Of a stretch of 64,000 nucleotides of DNA, positions 1 through 12,600 are shown one piece after another. The DNA comes from Aldrovandia affinis (lineage: Eukaryota; Chordata; Actinopteri; Notacanthiformes; Halosauridae): the NCBI GenBank assembly GCA_029706075.1, contig JAINUG010000002.1, positions 2,616,960-2,680,959 of the forward strand, given 5' to 3'. The notes below the pieces were generated by a model. That model saw only the letters and a program-made list of their open reading frames with translations. It had not been told where the DNA came from and did no database searches. Within the stretch, counting starts at the first letter, position 1; each line of letters begins with the position of its first letter. Position numbers and translations under genes: made by a program.

Positions 1-761
1 GGCAAAGCTGAAAATTGGACTCATCAGAGAAGATGACCTTACTCCAGTCCTCTATGGTCCAATCCTTGTGGTCTTTTGCAAACCTCAGCCTGGCTCTTAT
101 TTACTTCTCATTGATGAAGGGCTTTTTTCTAGCTTTGCACGACTTCAGCCCTGCCCCTAGGAGCCTGTTTCGAACTGTCCTCGCCGTGCACTTCACCCCA
201 GCTGCCGTTTGCCATTCTTTTTGTAGGTCACTTGATGTCATCCTACGATTGTTGAGTGACATTTGAATGAGTTGGCAGTCATCCCGGTCAGTTTTCGCCC
301 TCTGCCGGTCTGTAGCTTTGTTGTCCCCAATGTCTGCTGCTTGACCTTGTTCTTATGAACCGCTGTCTTTGAAATTTGAAGGATAGAAGCAACCTTACGC
401 TCACTGTATCCCTCTGCCAGTAAAGCCAGAATTGAACCCTTCTTTTCCTCACTCAAAACTTTTCTTTTTCAACGCTTTTGGCATGGTCAATAGTTATTTT
501 TTTTTATTCCAATTACTTTTGAGGTACTACTAGCACAGTTTTTTTTGCCATCCAGCTGGTCCTATTGCAATAGGATAGTGATGACCACCTCGTTAAATAA
601 GATTTGGTTCAGGTGATCACCTAATCAGTACTTCATTAAGTAGAATGAGGTGTGCTTGTGTTGGAGTTCAACAGACACTGGAATGGAATGGCTGCCATAC
701 ATGTAGAGATGCTGATTTAAGAAAAATTTGGAGTGGTCTCTTAATTTTTTCCAGAGCTGTA
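1..761 (-). mobile_element. Tc1-like DNA transposon, truncated by window edge, decayed
   Basis: Read on the minus strand, this is the left part of a Tc1/mariner-type transposon. The transposase begins near 483 with MPKAL and continues as a helix-turn-helix DNA-binding segment (456-238, with ERKVASILQISKTAVHKNK). That segment is out of frame with the start, so the copy is dead. Further transposase-like sequence runs to base 1 with stops. The outer terminal repeat is at about 726-761 (a tttggagtggtctcttaa motif ending cagagctgta), the usual end of fish Tc1 copies. The other end lies outside the window. Confidence 0.85.
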
Positions 762-3700
762 TATGTATTTGATTTAGAATTCAATGTAATTCTAAATAAT
801 CATTGAGGTTCCAATGAATCATTCTAAAAAAATCTAGGACGCTGAGGCCCTCTAGTGGCCACGATGCAAGGAAAGTATTAGGGAGCGTGAGAAAGGTAGC
901 AGAACAATGAGGAAACGAACTGGTCAGACCTCCAGGCTGTGGATATGACTGCACCCTTGTAGCATTTTAATTATCTTACGTCCTCAGTGAAAATAAACAG
1001 TGCGTTGTGCAGCCAATAATGACTTTACGCTTTGTATGTATTCAACCTAGATAATCGAAATGAAAGAATATTCCATATAAGATGAATCACTTTAAAAGTG
1101 ATAGATCATTTCTGTGACGTTTTATATACAGTAGCCAGTGCCAGTAGGACCAGGAAAAACTTAAAATATCAAACATATTCATTGACACAAGTCAGACTTG
1201 AGGTTTGGTGATTTATCTGACGGTTGATTATCAGTAGCCTCTCATGTGACAAATGTCTCCAAGCGTCATTATTTACATAACTGGTTTGGGTATCCGAGTT
1301 TCTGGATTGCAGCATTCCAGCCGAAGTTAAGATTTTTGTGTACCGAATGCAAGGGGGGACCATGCATAGACCTATTTTTAGGCCAGTTTTGCATCATGCA
1401 TCTATTTTTAGAGGATAGTAATGAAAGACTACACTGTTCGTGCATTCATAACATATTCCCTTTGGTTTATGGCCTTTTCTTTTATGTGTAGGCATATGTG
1501 TGGTTTTGAAAATCTCCCAGAAATGACACTTCAAAGAAACCACAAATGCCTTTTTTGAGGACAAATGAAATAAAGAAAAAAGACAAATGAAAGATCCAAA
1601 TTCCCTGTCTGGGTGTAGTAAAATAAGACAATTTAAGACAGGATACATATGCAGCTGGCTGAATTTTACCCCACTGAGATCATCCAAAAGATAATGGTCA
1701 AACCTTGGGTTTATGCATTCCAAATATGTATCAGGACAGCTTTTTAAAATAATCTATTGAGACTTTCCAAACCAGACGGCGCCAGTGGACAGATCTACGT
1801 GCTAACTGTCTGTGTTCTATCTGTGTTCTAATTTGTGTACATTTTGATGCTGTGGTAATCCACTGCATCTAAATGGACACAGTTATAAAGTAATGTAAAC
1901 TATTTATGGTATGTTCTGACAAAGATAGAGGTTATGGTTGCCAATCCCCTCACAACACCATTTTCTTAAGCCATCTCATGAATGCTACGTTTGATGTTAA
2001 TGAAAATAGTAGTATTGTAGGTTTTTACATTTGAAATATTAATAAATTGGAGTTTGAACCTACAGCTTTCTGGTAACACTTTGGGAAACCAGATTTAAAG
2101 GCCACCCAGACCGATATACAGTACGTAGGGCTTGAACATTGATCACAGAGGCAACAAGTGAGCAAAAACAGGATCCTGAACCTGTATCCTGAACTTGTTT
2201 TGGACTGTTTGGCAGGACTCGCAAGCCAGTTTAAACAAGGCTCATCCGTAAGCAACCGATTCCTTTACATGGTTCGTTGTAATGTGACGTAACCTAATTT
2301 TTTGGTTAAAATGAATATGGTTTAATGTGCTGTTTCTGTACTATAGTGCAACAACATTAAGCACTATTAAGTAAAAAGGAACTAGCCGCTAATATGAGCC
2401 TTACTTACATTGGCAGGGTTGTTAATCATGAAAAAATAATGAAATCAAAGATCAAAAGCAAGTTCTGAAAAAGGTGAGCCCATTGAAATGTACGTTCTCG
2501 TGCTCCGCTGGTTCTTGTTCCCAGGCCACCACTGACTGAGAGCCACCATTTGTGCAATCACAACGATGAAATCGTCTTCATTGGAGGATGTATAGCAATT
2601 AAATACAGCTCTATGTATCGTATTTAATTACGTGGCCAATCATAACCAACAACATAAAGAAATGGAAGTGAGTTTAGATGACTGTGAAACTGCAGTAAAC
2701 TCACAGTTGCAGTCACAGCCAAGGGCATCCGAGTTCAGGCCTGCAGATTATTTTGTGTATTTACCTCGAGTCTTCCCAGTAAGGAGTTGGAGGTAATTCC
2801 CTTGAAAGCACACAAGCATGAGTGCTATTTCTTAGAACTTATCACAGATCATCGAATGCTTTCATAGGGGCACGGCTGTGTTGGGTATGTTGTTCTGGGC
2901 ACGTAGCCTATGCACTGCCTATCACTCGGGTCACTAGTAATATGGCCTGTGAGGAATCTTTCATCGACGATTAGAACACTTACGGAGGGTTGTACCAAAC
3001 CAAGGCGGGTCCGCTATTAACGTGGATTCCCGCAGTAGCTTGCTCGGTTCTCCTTGCATGTATCCCAACGTGCCTCACTGACTGACTGGCACTGACCGAG
3101 CAGAACTTTGCTCGTGCTTGAAGACGATTACGTCATTGCAGATATATTCAGGTGTTCCCCGTCAGTCTTTAAAAGGTTTTTGCCCCACCCCAGCTGGCAC
3201 GTCTGCTCCTGCATTTTACTAGAAAATAACTTGGACATTTGGAGTCGTCCTGTCAAATCCTCCAGTTGGAGTCATAATCAGTCAATTGCAGAAATCTCTT
3301 CTGCTTTGATGAGGTAATATGCAGGACAAACATGAATCACTAATGTAATTCAAACATTAGTGATTCAGTGTGATTCATGCACTTTATCGTTCTGTTTTCA
3401 GGGCATACTTTTGTAGTGTATCATTTATGCCTCAGTCATGATGAGTCATGACTGAATAGAAATTAACAAGGCTTTTGTAACGAAACGTTTTGTAACAAGC
3501 GTAGTAAATTCAAACTAAAAGTAAGATCAAAGTAAAATCATAAGATTAACAGAATGTTTTCTGTTGCAGTTACAACGTCCGTATGCAAGTCTTTACGTTT
3601 GAAAAATGAATATAAAAATACTGATTGCACTTCTTTACAAATATTAATAAACCCAGATCAACGCAAACGCCAAAACGCCTGAAAACTCACTTACCCACAA

Positions 3701-3828
3701 TACATCGCGGAAAATTGTAACGTGACACTTCTAATCAATTTCCGCGTTGATGTTGCAGTTTCTCTGAATGAGATCTTTAATACTTATAGATTTGTAACAT
3801 TTAAACTGTGTTGGAGATCCTGAGAACA
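762..3828. other. Intergenic DNA upstream of nanp
   Basis: AT-rich DNA with only short open frames that have no recognisable protein content. No gene or complete repeat was recognised. A perfect 14-bp inverted repeat sits at 3333-3367. The last few hundred bases before 3829 should hold the nanp promoter and 5' leader; I see no clear TATA box there. Confidence 0.5.
3333..3367. repeat. Perfect inverted repeat, 14-bp stem and 7-nt loop
   Basis: TGAATCACTAATGT at 3333-3346 is followed by a seven-base spacer and its exact reverse complement at 3354-3367. Function unknown. It may be a palindromic transposon end or a protein-binding site. Confidence 0.75.
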
Positions 3829-5121
3829 ATGGACAGTAACGGTATAAAAGCGATAATATTTGATTTGGACAACACACTAATAGATACATCTGGTTCTGAC
3901 AAAATAGCGATTGAAAAAGTAAGTACTACAGAGAAATTAAGGTCGTGTGCTACCAACGCAAATAGCCATGTAGCTAGCCAAAAGCTATGTTGGTAATGAA
4001 CTCAGTAGCTAACTAGATGCTGTTCGTTATTGATTCATTGTAGAAGTGGCAACACTCGTTTGAACGTCTTTTAGCTAGTGAATATGTGAAGTTACCTTGC
4101 TAAGCCGTTCTGTTAGAAATGTGCAGTATTTTTTGAAGAAAAATATGACATGCTTTCAGTTGATCCTCAGGTATTCTCCATTGCCAGTTGTTAAAATAAT
4201 TTTAAAATCCCAACCAACATCTGTACGTCAACGGTGCTAAAATTATGATTTTACACATGCAGCCAAAAAAGCTAAATCTAAAGTACCCTCAACAAGGAAT
4301 GTACCAGCTGCCAACCGGCTTCTTACCACAAATGTGTCACCTAGTGGACTATATGAAATATGACTATTTATATTTAGGAATGCGTCCATCTGGCTATTTT
4401 ACTGGTAATTTAGAAGAAAAAATCAAAATTGCCACCGGGCTCTTCAGTCCCACATGTCATTGTGACCCTTGCACAACGTCACAGGTCAAGGTGCTTCTTG
4501 GGACCAGATTCGGGCAGGACGACGTCCGCAAAATCTGCGACGGGTTCAAACAGAAGCTGTTGCACGAGTCGTACGACCGCCTGGGTGCCGCGTCGATCGA
4601 TGACGTCAGGGTGGCGCACTGGGAGCAGGCCATCCGGGAGACGGGAGCGCGGGAGCGGACCGCGCCCTGGCGACAGAGTGCTATTCCCTGTGGAAGAAAA
4701 CACGCCTGGAGCTGTTTGCCATCCCCGGGCCCGTGCGACAGCTGCTGGAGGACCTGCGGGTCGCCCACAAGCTGCTCCTGCTGACCAACGGGGTGGCGCA
4801 GACGCAGCGGGAGAAGATCGAGGCGGTGCGCTGCGAAGGGCTCTTCCACGCCATGGTGGTGGGCGGGGAGCACGCCGAGGAGAAGCCCGCCCCTCCATCT
4901 TCCGCCACTGCTTCAGTCTGCTGGGGGTGGGGCCGCAGGACTGCGTGATGGTGGGCGACTCCCTCAACACCGACATCCTGGGTGGAGTCAACGCCGGGGT
5001 CCGAGCAACCGTATGGGTCAACGGCAACGGCAGGGACACGCCCCCTGGGGCAGCCGCCAAGCCAGACTACACTGTTGCCACGGTGCTAGAATTACCCACA
5101 ATCCTCTCTACCTTGCAATGA
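3829..5121 (+). CDS. nanp: N-acylneuraminate-9-phosphatase (two exons, two apparent 1-bp deletions)
   Basis: Haloacid dehalogenase-family enzyme that removes the 9-phosphate from sialic acid 9-phosphate, the last step of cytosolic Neu5Ac synthesis. Exon 1 is 3829-3918 (30 codons, donor GTAAGT) and exon 2 is 4485-5121 (acceptor ACAG). The protein would be about 242 residues; the human enzyme has 248. HAD motif I (DLDNT, residues 12-16) is in exon 1. Exon 2 holds the LLLTNG motif II, the EEKPAP lysine motif III and the CVMVGDSLNTD motif IV. Exon 2 reads in three frames. One G is missing from the GG at 4657-4658, and one C from the C run at 4890-4893. Restoring both gives one continuous family match, so sequencing error is likelier than decay. 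A possible polyadenylation signal ATTAAA is at 5777-5782. The ATG at 3829 is chosen over the in-frame upstream GTG at 3808. Confidence 0.94.
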
Positions 5122-5924
5122 GTACATTTTTTTGACTGATGGGAGAGTTGGGTTTCATGCACCCCATAATGCATAGAAATCCATAATGGGTCAAGCACCA
5201 GTGTGTATGAAAGGAGTTCTCTCTAAAGCAAAACACTGTACTGTGATTGTTTCAAATCAACGAGTCACTGATAGCACAGGTTCAAGAACCCTTACTCTGC
5301 CATCTTTTTTTTTTTCAAACTACATTGAGGTGTAACATTTCCTGGTGATCTGTGGTTTCCGGTTGTATTTACTCCATTATCTGCTGTTAATTACAGTTTG
5401 GTTTGTCTGGATTGGAATCTTTTTGATGAAGTGGTGAAGAAGAGTTTAAGATTGCACACAATACCATGGGCTCAGGTTTTACTGCAGTGAATTTTTCACA
5501 CAATTTTGCACAAATTACCGAATTCAACTGATTAAGCCAGGTTCATTGTTTGGAAAGAGAGCCTGCATACACGCTGGGCCTCATGGAGAGTTTGAGGTCC
5601 CTGTGAAGCTGACCTTTACGTTTTAAAATGATATTAATGACAGAACCAATTAATTGAGGATCTTTACAGTATAGCTGTGTTTTGTTTTTCTTCAGGGCAG
5701 GTGTTTATGATAGAAATGAACCATAAAACAAAATACTGGGCGTTTGATTCATTTTTCCAATTGTGTGGTTTGTTCCATTAAAATGACTTGTCAACTTTGC
5801 AGTCTTAGGAACCTGTTTTTATAGCACCGATTGTCCTCAGTGCTTTGGCTTCACCTGCTTTGTATCCACACTGCTAAAAGCCCTTCAGCTATAATGCCCA
5901 TGTAGTAATTATGGGACAATGAGG

Positions 5925-6105
5925 TATCGGTGGGTGGAGCTACAATTAACTGTCACTCACTGCCTTTTTTGAACGCATCAAAGGTGTTGCTCTTCACAAC
6001 AAATCATAACGACTGCTTCAAATCAGTTACTGGTAGCGTATGGTAGCTCTACCCATTTTTGGTGTCATGACACCTCATTCACAATCACTGCTATGCAGCC
6101 CTGCT
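5925..6105 (+). repeat. Unnamed dispersed repeat, copy 1
   Basis: A stretch beginning gggtggagctac and followed by a tgtca-tca pattern resembles the segment at 19025-19160. The two copies are diverged and I cannot assign a family. Confidence 0.35.
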
Positions 6106-6189
6106 TTTTTTCACTAAATGGGGCGTGAGGGCAACAAGAGCTTGTTATTCATTACATAATTGATTTGATTCCCCTGCACAGCTTACACT

Positions 6190-6345
6190 ATTACATATTC
6201 TCCATTTATACAGCTATATATTTTACTGAAGCTATTCTGGTTAGGCACCTTGCTCAAGGTGGCAGTGGCCCACCTGGGATTTGAACCTGCAACCCAGAAG
6301 CCCAGTTCCTTGACCACTACATTTTAATGTGCAATACACTGTGTA
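6190..6345 (-). mobile_element. tRNA-derived SINE (family A), partial
   Basis: Minus-strand copy of the SINE seen in full at 12189-12410. It shares the B-box-like part (ggttcaaatcccaggtggg on the minus strand), the 'cttgagcaaggtgcc' body and the 'tatacagc' stretch. It lacks a clear 3' tail. Confidence 0.7.
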
Positions 6346-6394
6346 GCAGCACACACACAAACAGGGAAACGCAATTAACAACATAACAAAAATA

Positions 6395-6406
6395 TTTATT
6401 TTTATT
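6395..6406 (-). terminator. Tandem poly(A) signals of polr1b
   Basis: Two abutting AATAAA hexamers on the minus strand (6401-6406 and 6395-6400) lie about 250 bases past the polr1b stop. That is the expected place for the 3' end of the mRNA. Confidence 0.55.
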
Positions 6407-6655
6407 TTGTTTTCTACACAGACATCTTCCAGAGGCAGGCACAGGTTATATGAGTCTCGTCTCAAGCTCTCAGGATTTCACAAGTGTCATAAATCCTTGT
6501 TTAGCTCAACACTAATGTTCTGCAACTGATTCAGTGGGGCGCTGAATAGCCCAAGCACAGATAACCCCATCCCCCCAGAACACCAACAGACAGGCACAGT
6601 GCCTCAGTTCCCAAAGGCTGAGTGGCGGTCAACGGGGATCGGTGGGGCGGGGGGG

Positions 6656-9600
6656 CTACTTGACATCCAGTTTGATTTTGATATTCATAGCGGCGAGCTC
6701 GCTGACAAAGTATCGGAAGACGTAGGGCACGGACACGGTGTCGATGGCGTCGCTCCTCCCACACAGCGTGCAGACGGTCTTCCTGTGGCGCATGGCCGAC
6801 CAGGAGGGCGGCGGCTTCTCCAGCAGCGGGAGAGCAGGCTCCCGCAGTCCAGGCACACCTGCGCCACCGAGCGGTCCGAGCAGTTGAAGAGGCGGTCGTG
6901 CAGCAGGAAGGAGGCGCCGTGGGCCAGCAGCGCGTCCCGCTCCATCTCCCCGGAGCGGATGCCCCCCTGGATGTTCCTGCCCCCCACGGGCTGGTTGGTC
7001 ACCCTGTCCCGCGCCCCCGTCGTCCTCACCTGGAACTTGTCGGAGACCATGTGGCGCAGGCCGCTGGTAGTACACCACGCCGATGAAGATGTCCGCCTCC
7101 AGCTCCAGGCCACTCAGGCCGCTGTACAGGCGCTCGGTGCCGTAGTAGTTGTAGCCGGCCGCCCGCAGCATCTCGCCGAAGTGCTCCAGCGCCGGGCGCT
7201 CCTCGGAGAAGCGGAAGGGCGTGGCGTCGTGGCACGTGCCGTGCAGCGCGCCCGACTTGCCCGCCATGCTCTCGATCAGCATGCCGATGGTCATGCGCGA
7301 GGGGAAGCCGTGCGGGTTGAACAGGATGTCGGGCGTCATGCCGCTCTCGCTGAAGGGCATGTCCTCGGGCGGCCACAGCCGGCTCAGGATGCCCTTCTGC
7401 CCGTGCCGGCTGGCGAACTTGTCGCCGATGGTGGGGTTGCGGGGCACGCGCACCGTCAGGCAGACGCGCTTGAAGCGGCCCGTGCCGGCGTCGTTGCTGC
7501 ACACCTTGATGTTGTCCACGATGCAGCTTTCCTTGCTCCTGGGGAGGGGAGATTGAGAGACATTTTAATAATCACATTAAACACATCACATTTGCTTTCC
7601 TGTTGCAACACCCAATACATTGCAACAACAACAACAAAAACAACACAATTACCAATTCCACAGACAATGCATTACAGAGTATTTAAAAGACACACAATCA
7701 AAGACATACAACATAGACCATAAAGACAACATTTGTTAAAATGGCAATCATAGAAAGCTTGTGTAGGTTGAAATAAGGTGCATTAAATTGATGTCAGAGC
7801 AGTGTTACTTCAAATCTTAATGAAATAGCCAATGGTGGGCCTGTCAGAATGCTGCACTCCTTATGTAACATTTAGCAGTGCTTTTATGAAATGTCTTCCC
7901 ACCCACATTGGGAATTTCCCATGGCTGTTCAGTGACATTATAAGAATCCCTGTAATATTTTCAAGAATTATTTTTATAATGATGCAACAGTAACATTCCT
8001 GTAAAACTGGGCTACTTTGAAGGTGGTATTTTGCAGGGAAATGCTTTTGACAAGGAGAGACATTACCTTCAAAATATTTCATGTCTGCACATAGACAATT
8101 GTTCATATTCGAAACTCAAATTCAGTCACTAATAACTTAACAGCAGGTTTAATGTACAAGCCAATTGGTTAGCCAATCCGTTAGTATAAGCAAAGTGAAA
8201 TGAACGGGCTGGAATGGTAGCAAGTTAGGTCAACGTAGCTTAAATCTTAATAAGGCTGTACATGTTACAGAAGCAATTCAGGCACCAATATCAAGTACAG
8301 TGGAACCTTGATAACACTTTCCGAACAAAACAGGACACACAAACACACAAACTAGTGACTGAAAACAGCGTTGTTTACATCATTCGTTCTGGGGCTGGAG
8401 AATGGATTAATTGGATTTACATTAATTTCAATGGGAAAAATTATCCCAGCTCTTCGCGACCCCTAGGTGCCACTGTACCTTGATTAACAGGACAATAGTG
8501 ACTGAAAAGGCACCTTTTGCCACGATTAGCACAGAGGCATGCCAGATTAGCACAGACTCCGCAGGGGACTCACTTGTAGAAGGTGACGAAGCTCTGGCCG
8601 GTGTTGAGGTTCACGTAGCTGTAGAAAGGGTCTCCGTACTGGAGCACCACGCCGATGTGAGGAAGCCCGTCTGCGTCCAGCTTGTCCGTCACCTTGGGGT
8701 CGCCAGGCTTGACCCCGAACACCAGGCAGTCCTCGCCCTTCATCTTCTCCGCCAGGTCCACCAGCTCCGTCTTATACACGCACCCGTGACCGAAGCCCCT
8801 CTCCCATGATGCCTTGTTCAGGATCTGAGGGGACAGAGACGCAATGAGAACGCACAGGGAAATGTAACCATGGGAACACACAGGGAAATGTAACCATGGG
8901 AACACACAGGGAAATGTAACCATGAGAACGCACAGGTAAATGTAACAATGAGAACGCACAGGGAAATGTAATATATAATAATGCCATTTAGCAGACGCTT
9001 TTATCCAAAGCAACTTACAGTAGTGAATGCATACATTTTTCAGTATATGTGGTCCCAGTGGGAATTGAACCCACAACCTAAGCGTTGCCAACGTCATGCT
9101 CTACCTACTGAGCCACACGGAACCACTATCAAATGTAAATGGAAAATGTAACAATGGGAACTCACAGGTAGCACTTTGTTCCAATCATAACAGGACATAA
9201 TGGCATTGACAGAACTCACAAAGAAACTGCATCATATGCAAGTTTTTTCGCCCTATTTCTATGTATCCATTGCCAGAAGGAACATCTCCATGACAACATC
9301 GCACCAGTGAAAGTCCACAGACAATGAGGATGAAGAAAATTTGAAATCACCAAAGGTGGTAATAAAAATAAACAAAACAGAAAAAACAACAGTGGTGCAT
9401 GCCTCCTCACCATTGCGTCCTCCATGTCGTACCCGGTGTAGGAGATGACGGCCACGATTGCGTTGGTGCCGATGGGGTAGTTGTCCACGTTGTAGTGGTC
9501 GTACATGTAGGGCCGGACCAGGGGGCTCTGGGGTGTCTGCAGGCGGTACAGCTTGTTGTCGGAGCGCTCCTGGTACGAGTGCAGTGGGAAGCCCATAGTC

Positions 9601-12600
9601 TGTTTACCTGCAGGGGAGAAGGTGGACAACTTTGATGGAGTTGTCTATAAAACCGTGCAATAAGCTCTAGTCTCATGCACTCCACAATTAGTCAATTGCA
9701 AAAGATCTAGAACAAGACCCCAGACAGAACAGTTTTTAAAAAGTGCGTTGGCTTAATTGGCTTAAAATGAATGATGTGATTGATCCCATCCTCATCAGAG
9801 ACATGGCAAGTGTGAAGCATCTGCAGCAGGAACATCAAACGGAGGCCCTGGAGGGCCGCTGCGTAGGCTCCAACCAATTACCCCGCCTTAATTAGTCCAA
9901 TGAATATATCCGCATTATAAACGCAATACACATTTACACTAATCCCAAAACTCACTGCAGTAAAATATCAGCCCATCAGGAATTTTGTTTCACAACCCTG
10001 CTCTATGCTGAAGCAGACAGAAGCCATTGGCAGTACCACTGCTGTCCACCGGGTGGCAGCCTTACCCATCTGGCACTGGTACATGTTCCGGGGAGACTGG
10101 TTGTGGTCGGAAAAAGGGATGAAGCTGGCCACCACGCTCAGCATGCTGTGGGGGAAGAGCTCCTGGTGTGTGGTCACTCCCGGCTCAATCTCGTCCTCAA
10201 ATATCCCCACGTTCATGAAGAGCTGAGAGAAAGAGGACAGCAAGTGAGAGAGAGCAGGGGTGTGCTGCACCTCCAAAATCAGCTTCACTCATCAATCCAG
10301 CAGTCATACGATCAAGATTTTGTTAAAGCCACTGAACCTATGCTGCAAGAATTACTAATAGGCAAAGCTGTGTAAAACATGTCAATACAGCATATGGATA
10401 GACAGTGGATTTGTGACCAGAAGGCTTGCTGTTTGAATCTTAGGTAGAATTATGCTGCTGCACAAAAGTATTTAATCTTGATCTGTTTGCTCTGGTGACA
10501 GTCTCACATACATAGGCATCATACAATATTTGCCACTAAAACTGCAGCGCTACGGATCGGTTTCCCGTGCTCTATACCTGCTCAAACGTGCCAATGAGCT
10601 CCTCCTGTCCCAGCGCCAGATTCTGCACCGGCCGCACGAAGCGGCAGGGTGTGGTGAAGAGCTGCAGGCCGGGGTAGATGCTGCTCTTTCCCGTCTGGGG
10701 CACCAGAACGATCTCGGTCCAAGGCGGCACCTTTTTCTCCTTGAGCACCTGCAGGGGACAGTGAGGAAGCAGTGGCTATTTAGAGCACTGTGTCTCCTGG
10801 CCACCGTTACAGGTGGGTCATGATGGGACTTGTAGTTTAAGGAACCGGAGAGGCATCACAGCTTGTGTGGGTTACAGTGTGGAGCAGTGGTACACTGCCA
10901 TCTGGACTCATGGCTAGAGCATCATGTGGCAAAATCTCAGGTGATTCCCTCAGAAACAATCCATCACAGACAGCAAAGATGTAAAGAGAAAGGACATAAT
11001 TATTGACATCGGAAAGTCTTCCCCTCGAGAGATGCTACTACCCGACACTGTGCTGAGAGAGGGGTAAATACCCGACACTGCAGAGAGAGGGGTAAATACC
11101 CGACACTAGGGGGAATACCCGACACTGCCGAGAGGGGGGTAATTACCCGACACCGTGCTCAGAGAGGGGTAACTACCCAACACCGTGCTCAGAGGGGTAA
11201 CTACCTGACACTATGCAGAGAGAGGGGTAACTACCCAACATCATATGCTGGGAAGGTGTTGCAGGCACTGCTGCTCACCTTGAACCTCCGGAGGGACTCC
11301 ACAACAGTAGGTGCCAGGTCTCTCTCAACCCAGCCCACCATGGCACCATCCAGAACCACGGGGTAGCAGTCGGAGTAGGGCTCACTGGGGGTGCCATCGA
11401 CGGGAGTCACACCTGGCACAGCAGAAGACACACACAAACGCACTCAGCCACACGATACAGAACGCACCGCCGGGCCTACACCTTCCACGGCAGGCCAAAG
11501 GCTGAGACTCACCAAGGGAGCAGAGCAGGGCAGGCAGGGTGGTGGTGGGCAGGGCGGGGGCCACGATCTGGCAGTGGGCGGTCATGTGGTTCATGAGGCC
11601 GCAGGGCTCGCCGTCGGGCGTGTGCACGGGGCACAGGAAGCCCCAGGACTCGGGCAGGAGGCGGCGCACCGACGTGGTGCGCATCTTGGCGAAGGCGGCG
11701 CCCCTGTGCACGCAGCGGAAGTGGGACAGGTAGCGGATGAAGTTGAGCTTGTCCGCCACCACGCACAGGCCTGTGTCCTGCAGCATGCCCAGCCCTGGGG
11801 GAGAGGGGGGACAGGGGTCAGAGAGGGGGCAGGGGGAGTGCAGCACCCACTTTCTACCCTTTTGTCCTGTAACACCCTTTTCTCCCTGAATAGCTGTAAC
11901 CAGGCTGGCTTGGTTATTTTAGGTTTCAGGTGGTCCATTCCATTATTTTATTTTTGATGTGTGGACACACGCCACTGTCTATCCAGCGCACCAGCACAAC
12001 AGTGCCGGCCTAATAACAAAGAGTGGTGGGCGGAGTCCGCAAGCTCTAACTAAACTAGCGCTGCTCATATTAACCTATTTGAATACACTTACTTTGTACT
12101 TTGTTTTGTAAGTCGCAAATAAGATCAAAGCACTAGATGAGAGCATCTGCTAAATGGATGTAATGCAACATGATGCAATGTGATTTTGTCAGTGTAGTGT
12201 AATGGTTGGGGAGCTGGGCTTGTAACTCAGAGGTTGCAGGTTCAACTTCCAGGTGGGGCACTGCTGTTGTACCCTTGAGCAAGGTACTTAACCTGAATTG
12301 CTTCAGTAAAAAATATCCAGCTGTATAAATGGATTGTATGTAAAATAAATGTAAAGTGTGTAAGTCGCTCTGGATAAGAGCGTCTGCTAAATGCCTAAAA
12401 TGTAAATGTAATTTTCTAAAGTGGCCCTAAAGCCAGTCACACCAGTGGTCAGGAGCAGGGGCCGTATGTACAAAGATTCTAAGAGTAGAAGTGCTGATCT
12501 AGGATCAGGTTTCCCCTGTCCATATCCTAACCATATCCATTATGAGCTAAAAGGCTAAACTGATCCTAGATCAGCACTCCTACTCTTAGAATCCTTGTAC

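Larger units (their letters stand above)
5122..6655. other. Convergent intergenic region between nanp and polr1b
   Basis: Holds the 3' ends of both genes, which face each other. Recognised contents are an unnamed dispersed repeat at about 5925-6105, a SINE fragment at about 6190-6345 and the polr1b poly(A) signals at 6395-6406. No further coding sequence was seen. Confidence 0.6.

Noticed and set aside
3829-5121. nanp as a pseudogene
   Set aside because: It keeps its intron, all catalytic motifs and length; both breaks are single bases in homopolymers, as in the other genes here.
6599-7723. 374-codon open frame on plus opposite polr1b exon 15
   Set aside because: Antisense of a verified exon; no similarity of its own.
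8845-8974. CRISPR-like array of 26-bp repeats
   Set aside because: Units abut with no unique spacers and this is an animal intron; it is a plain tandem repeat.
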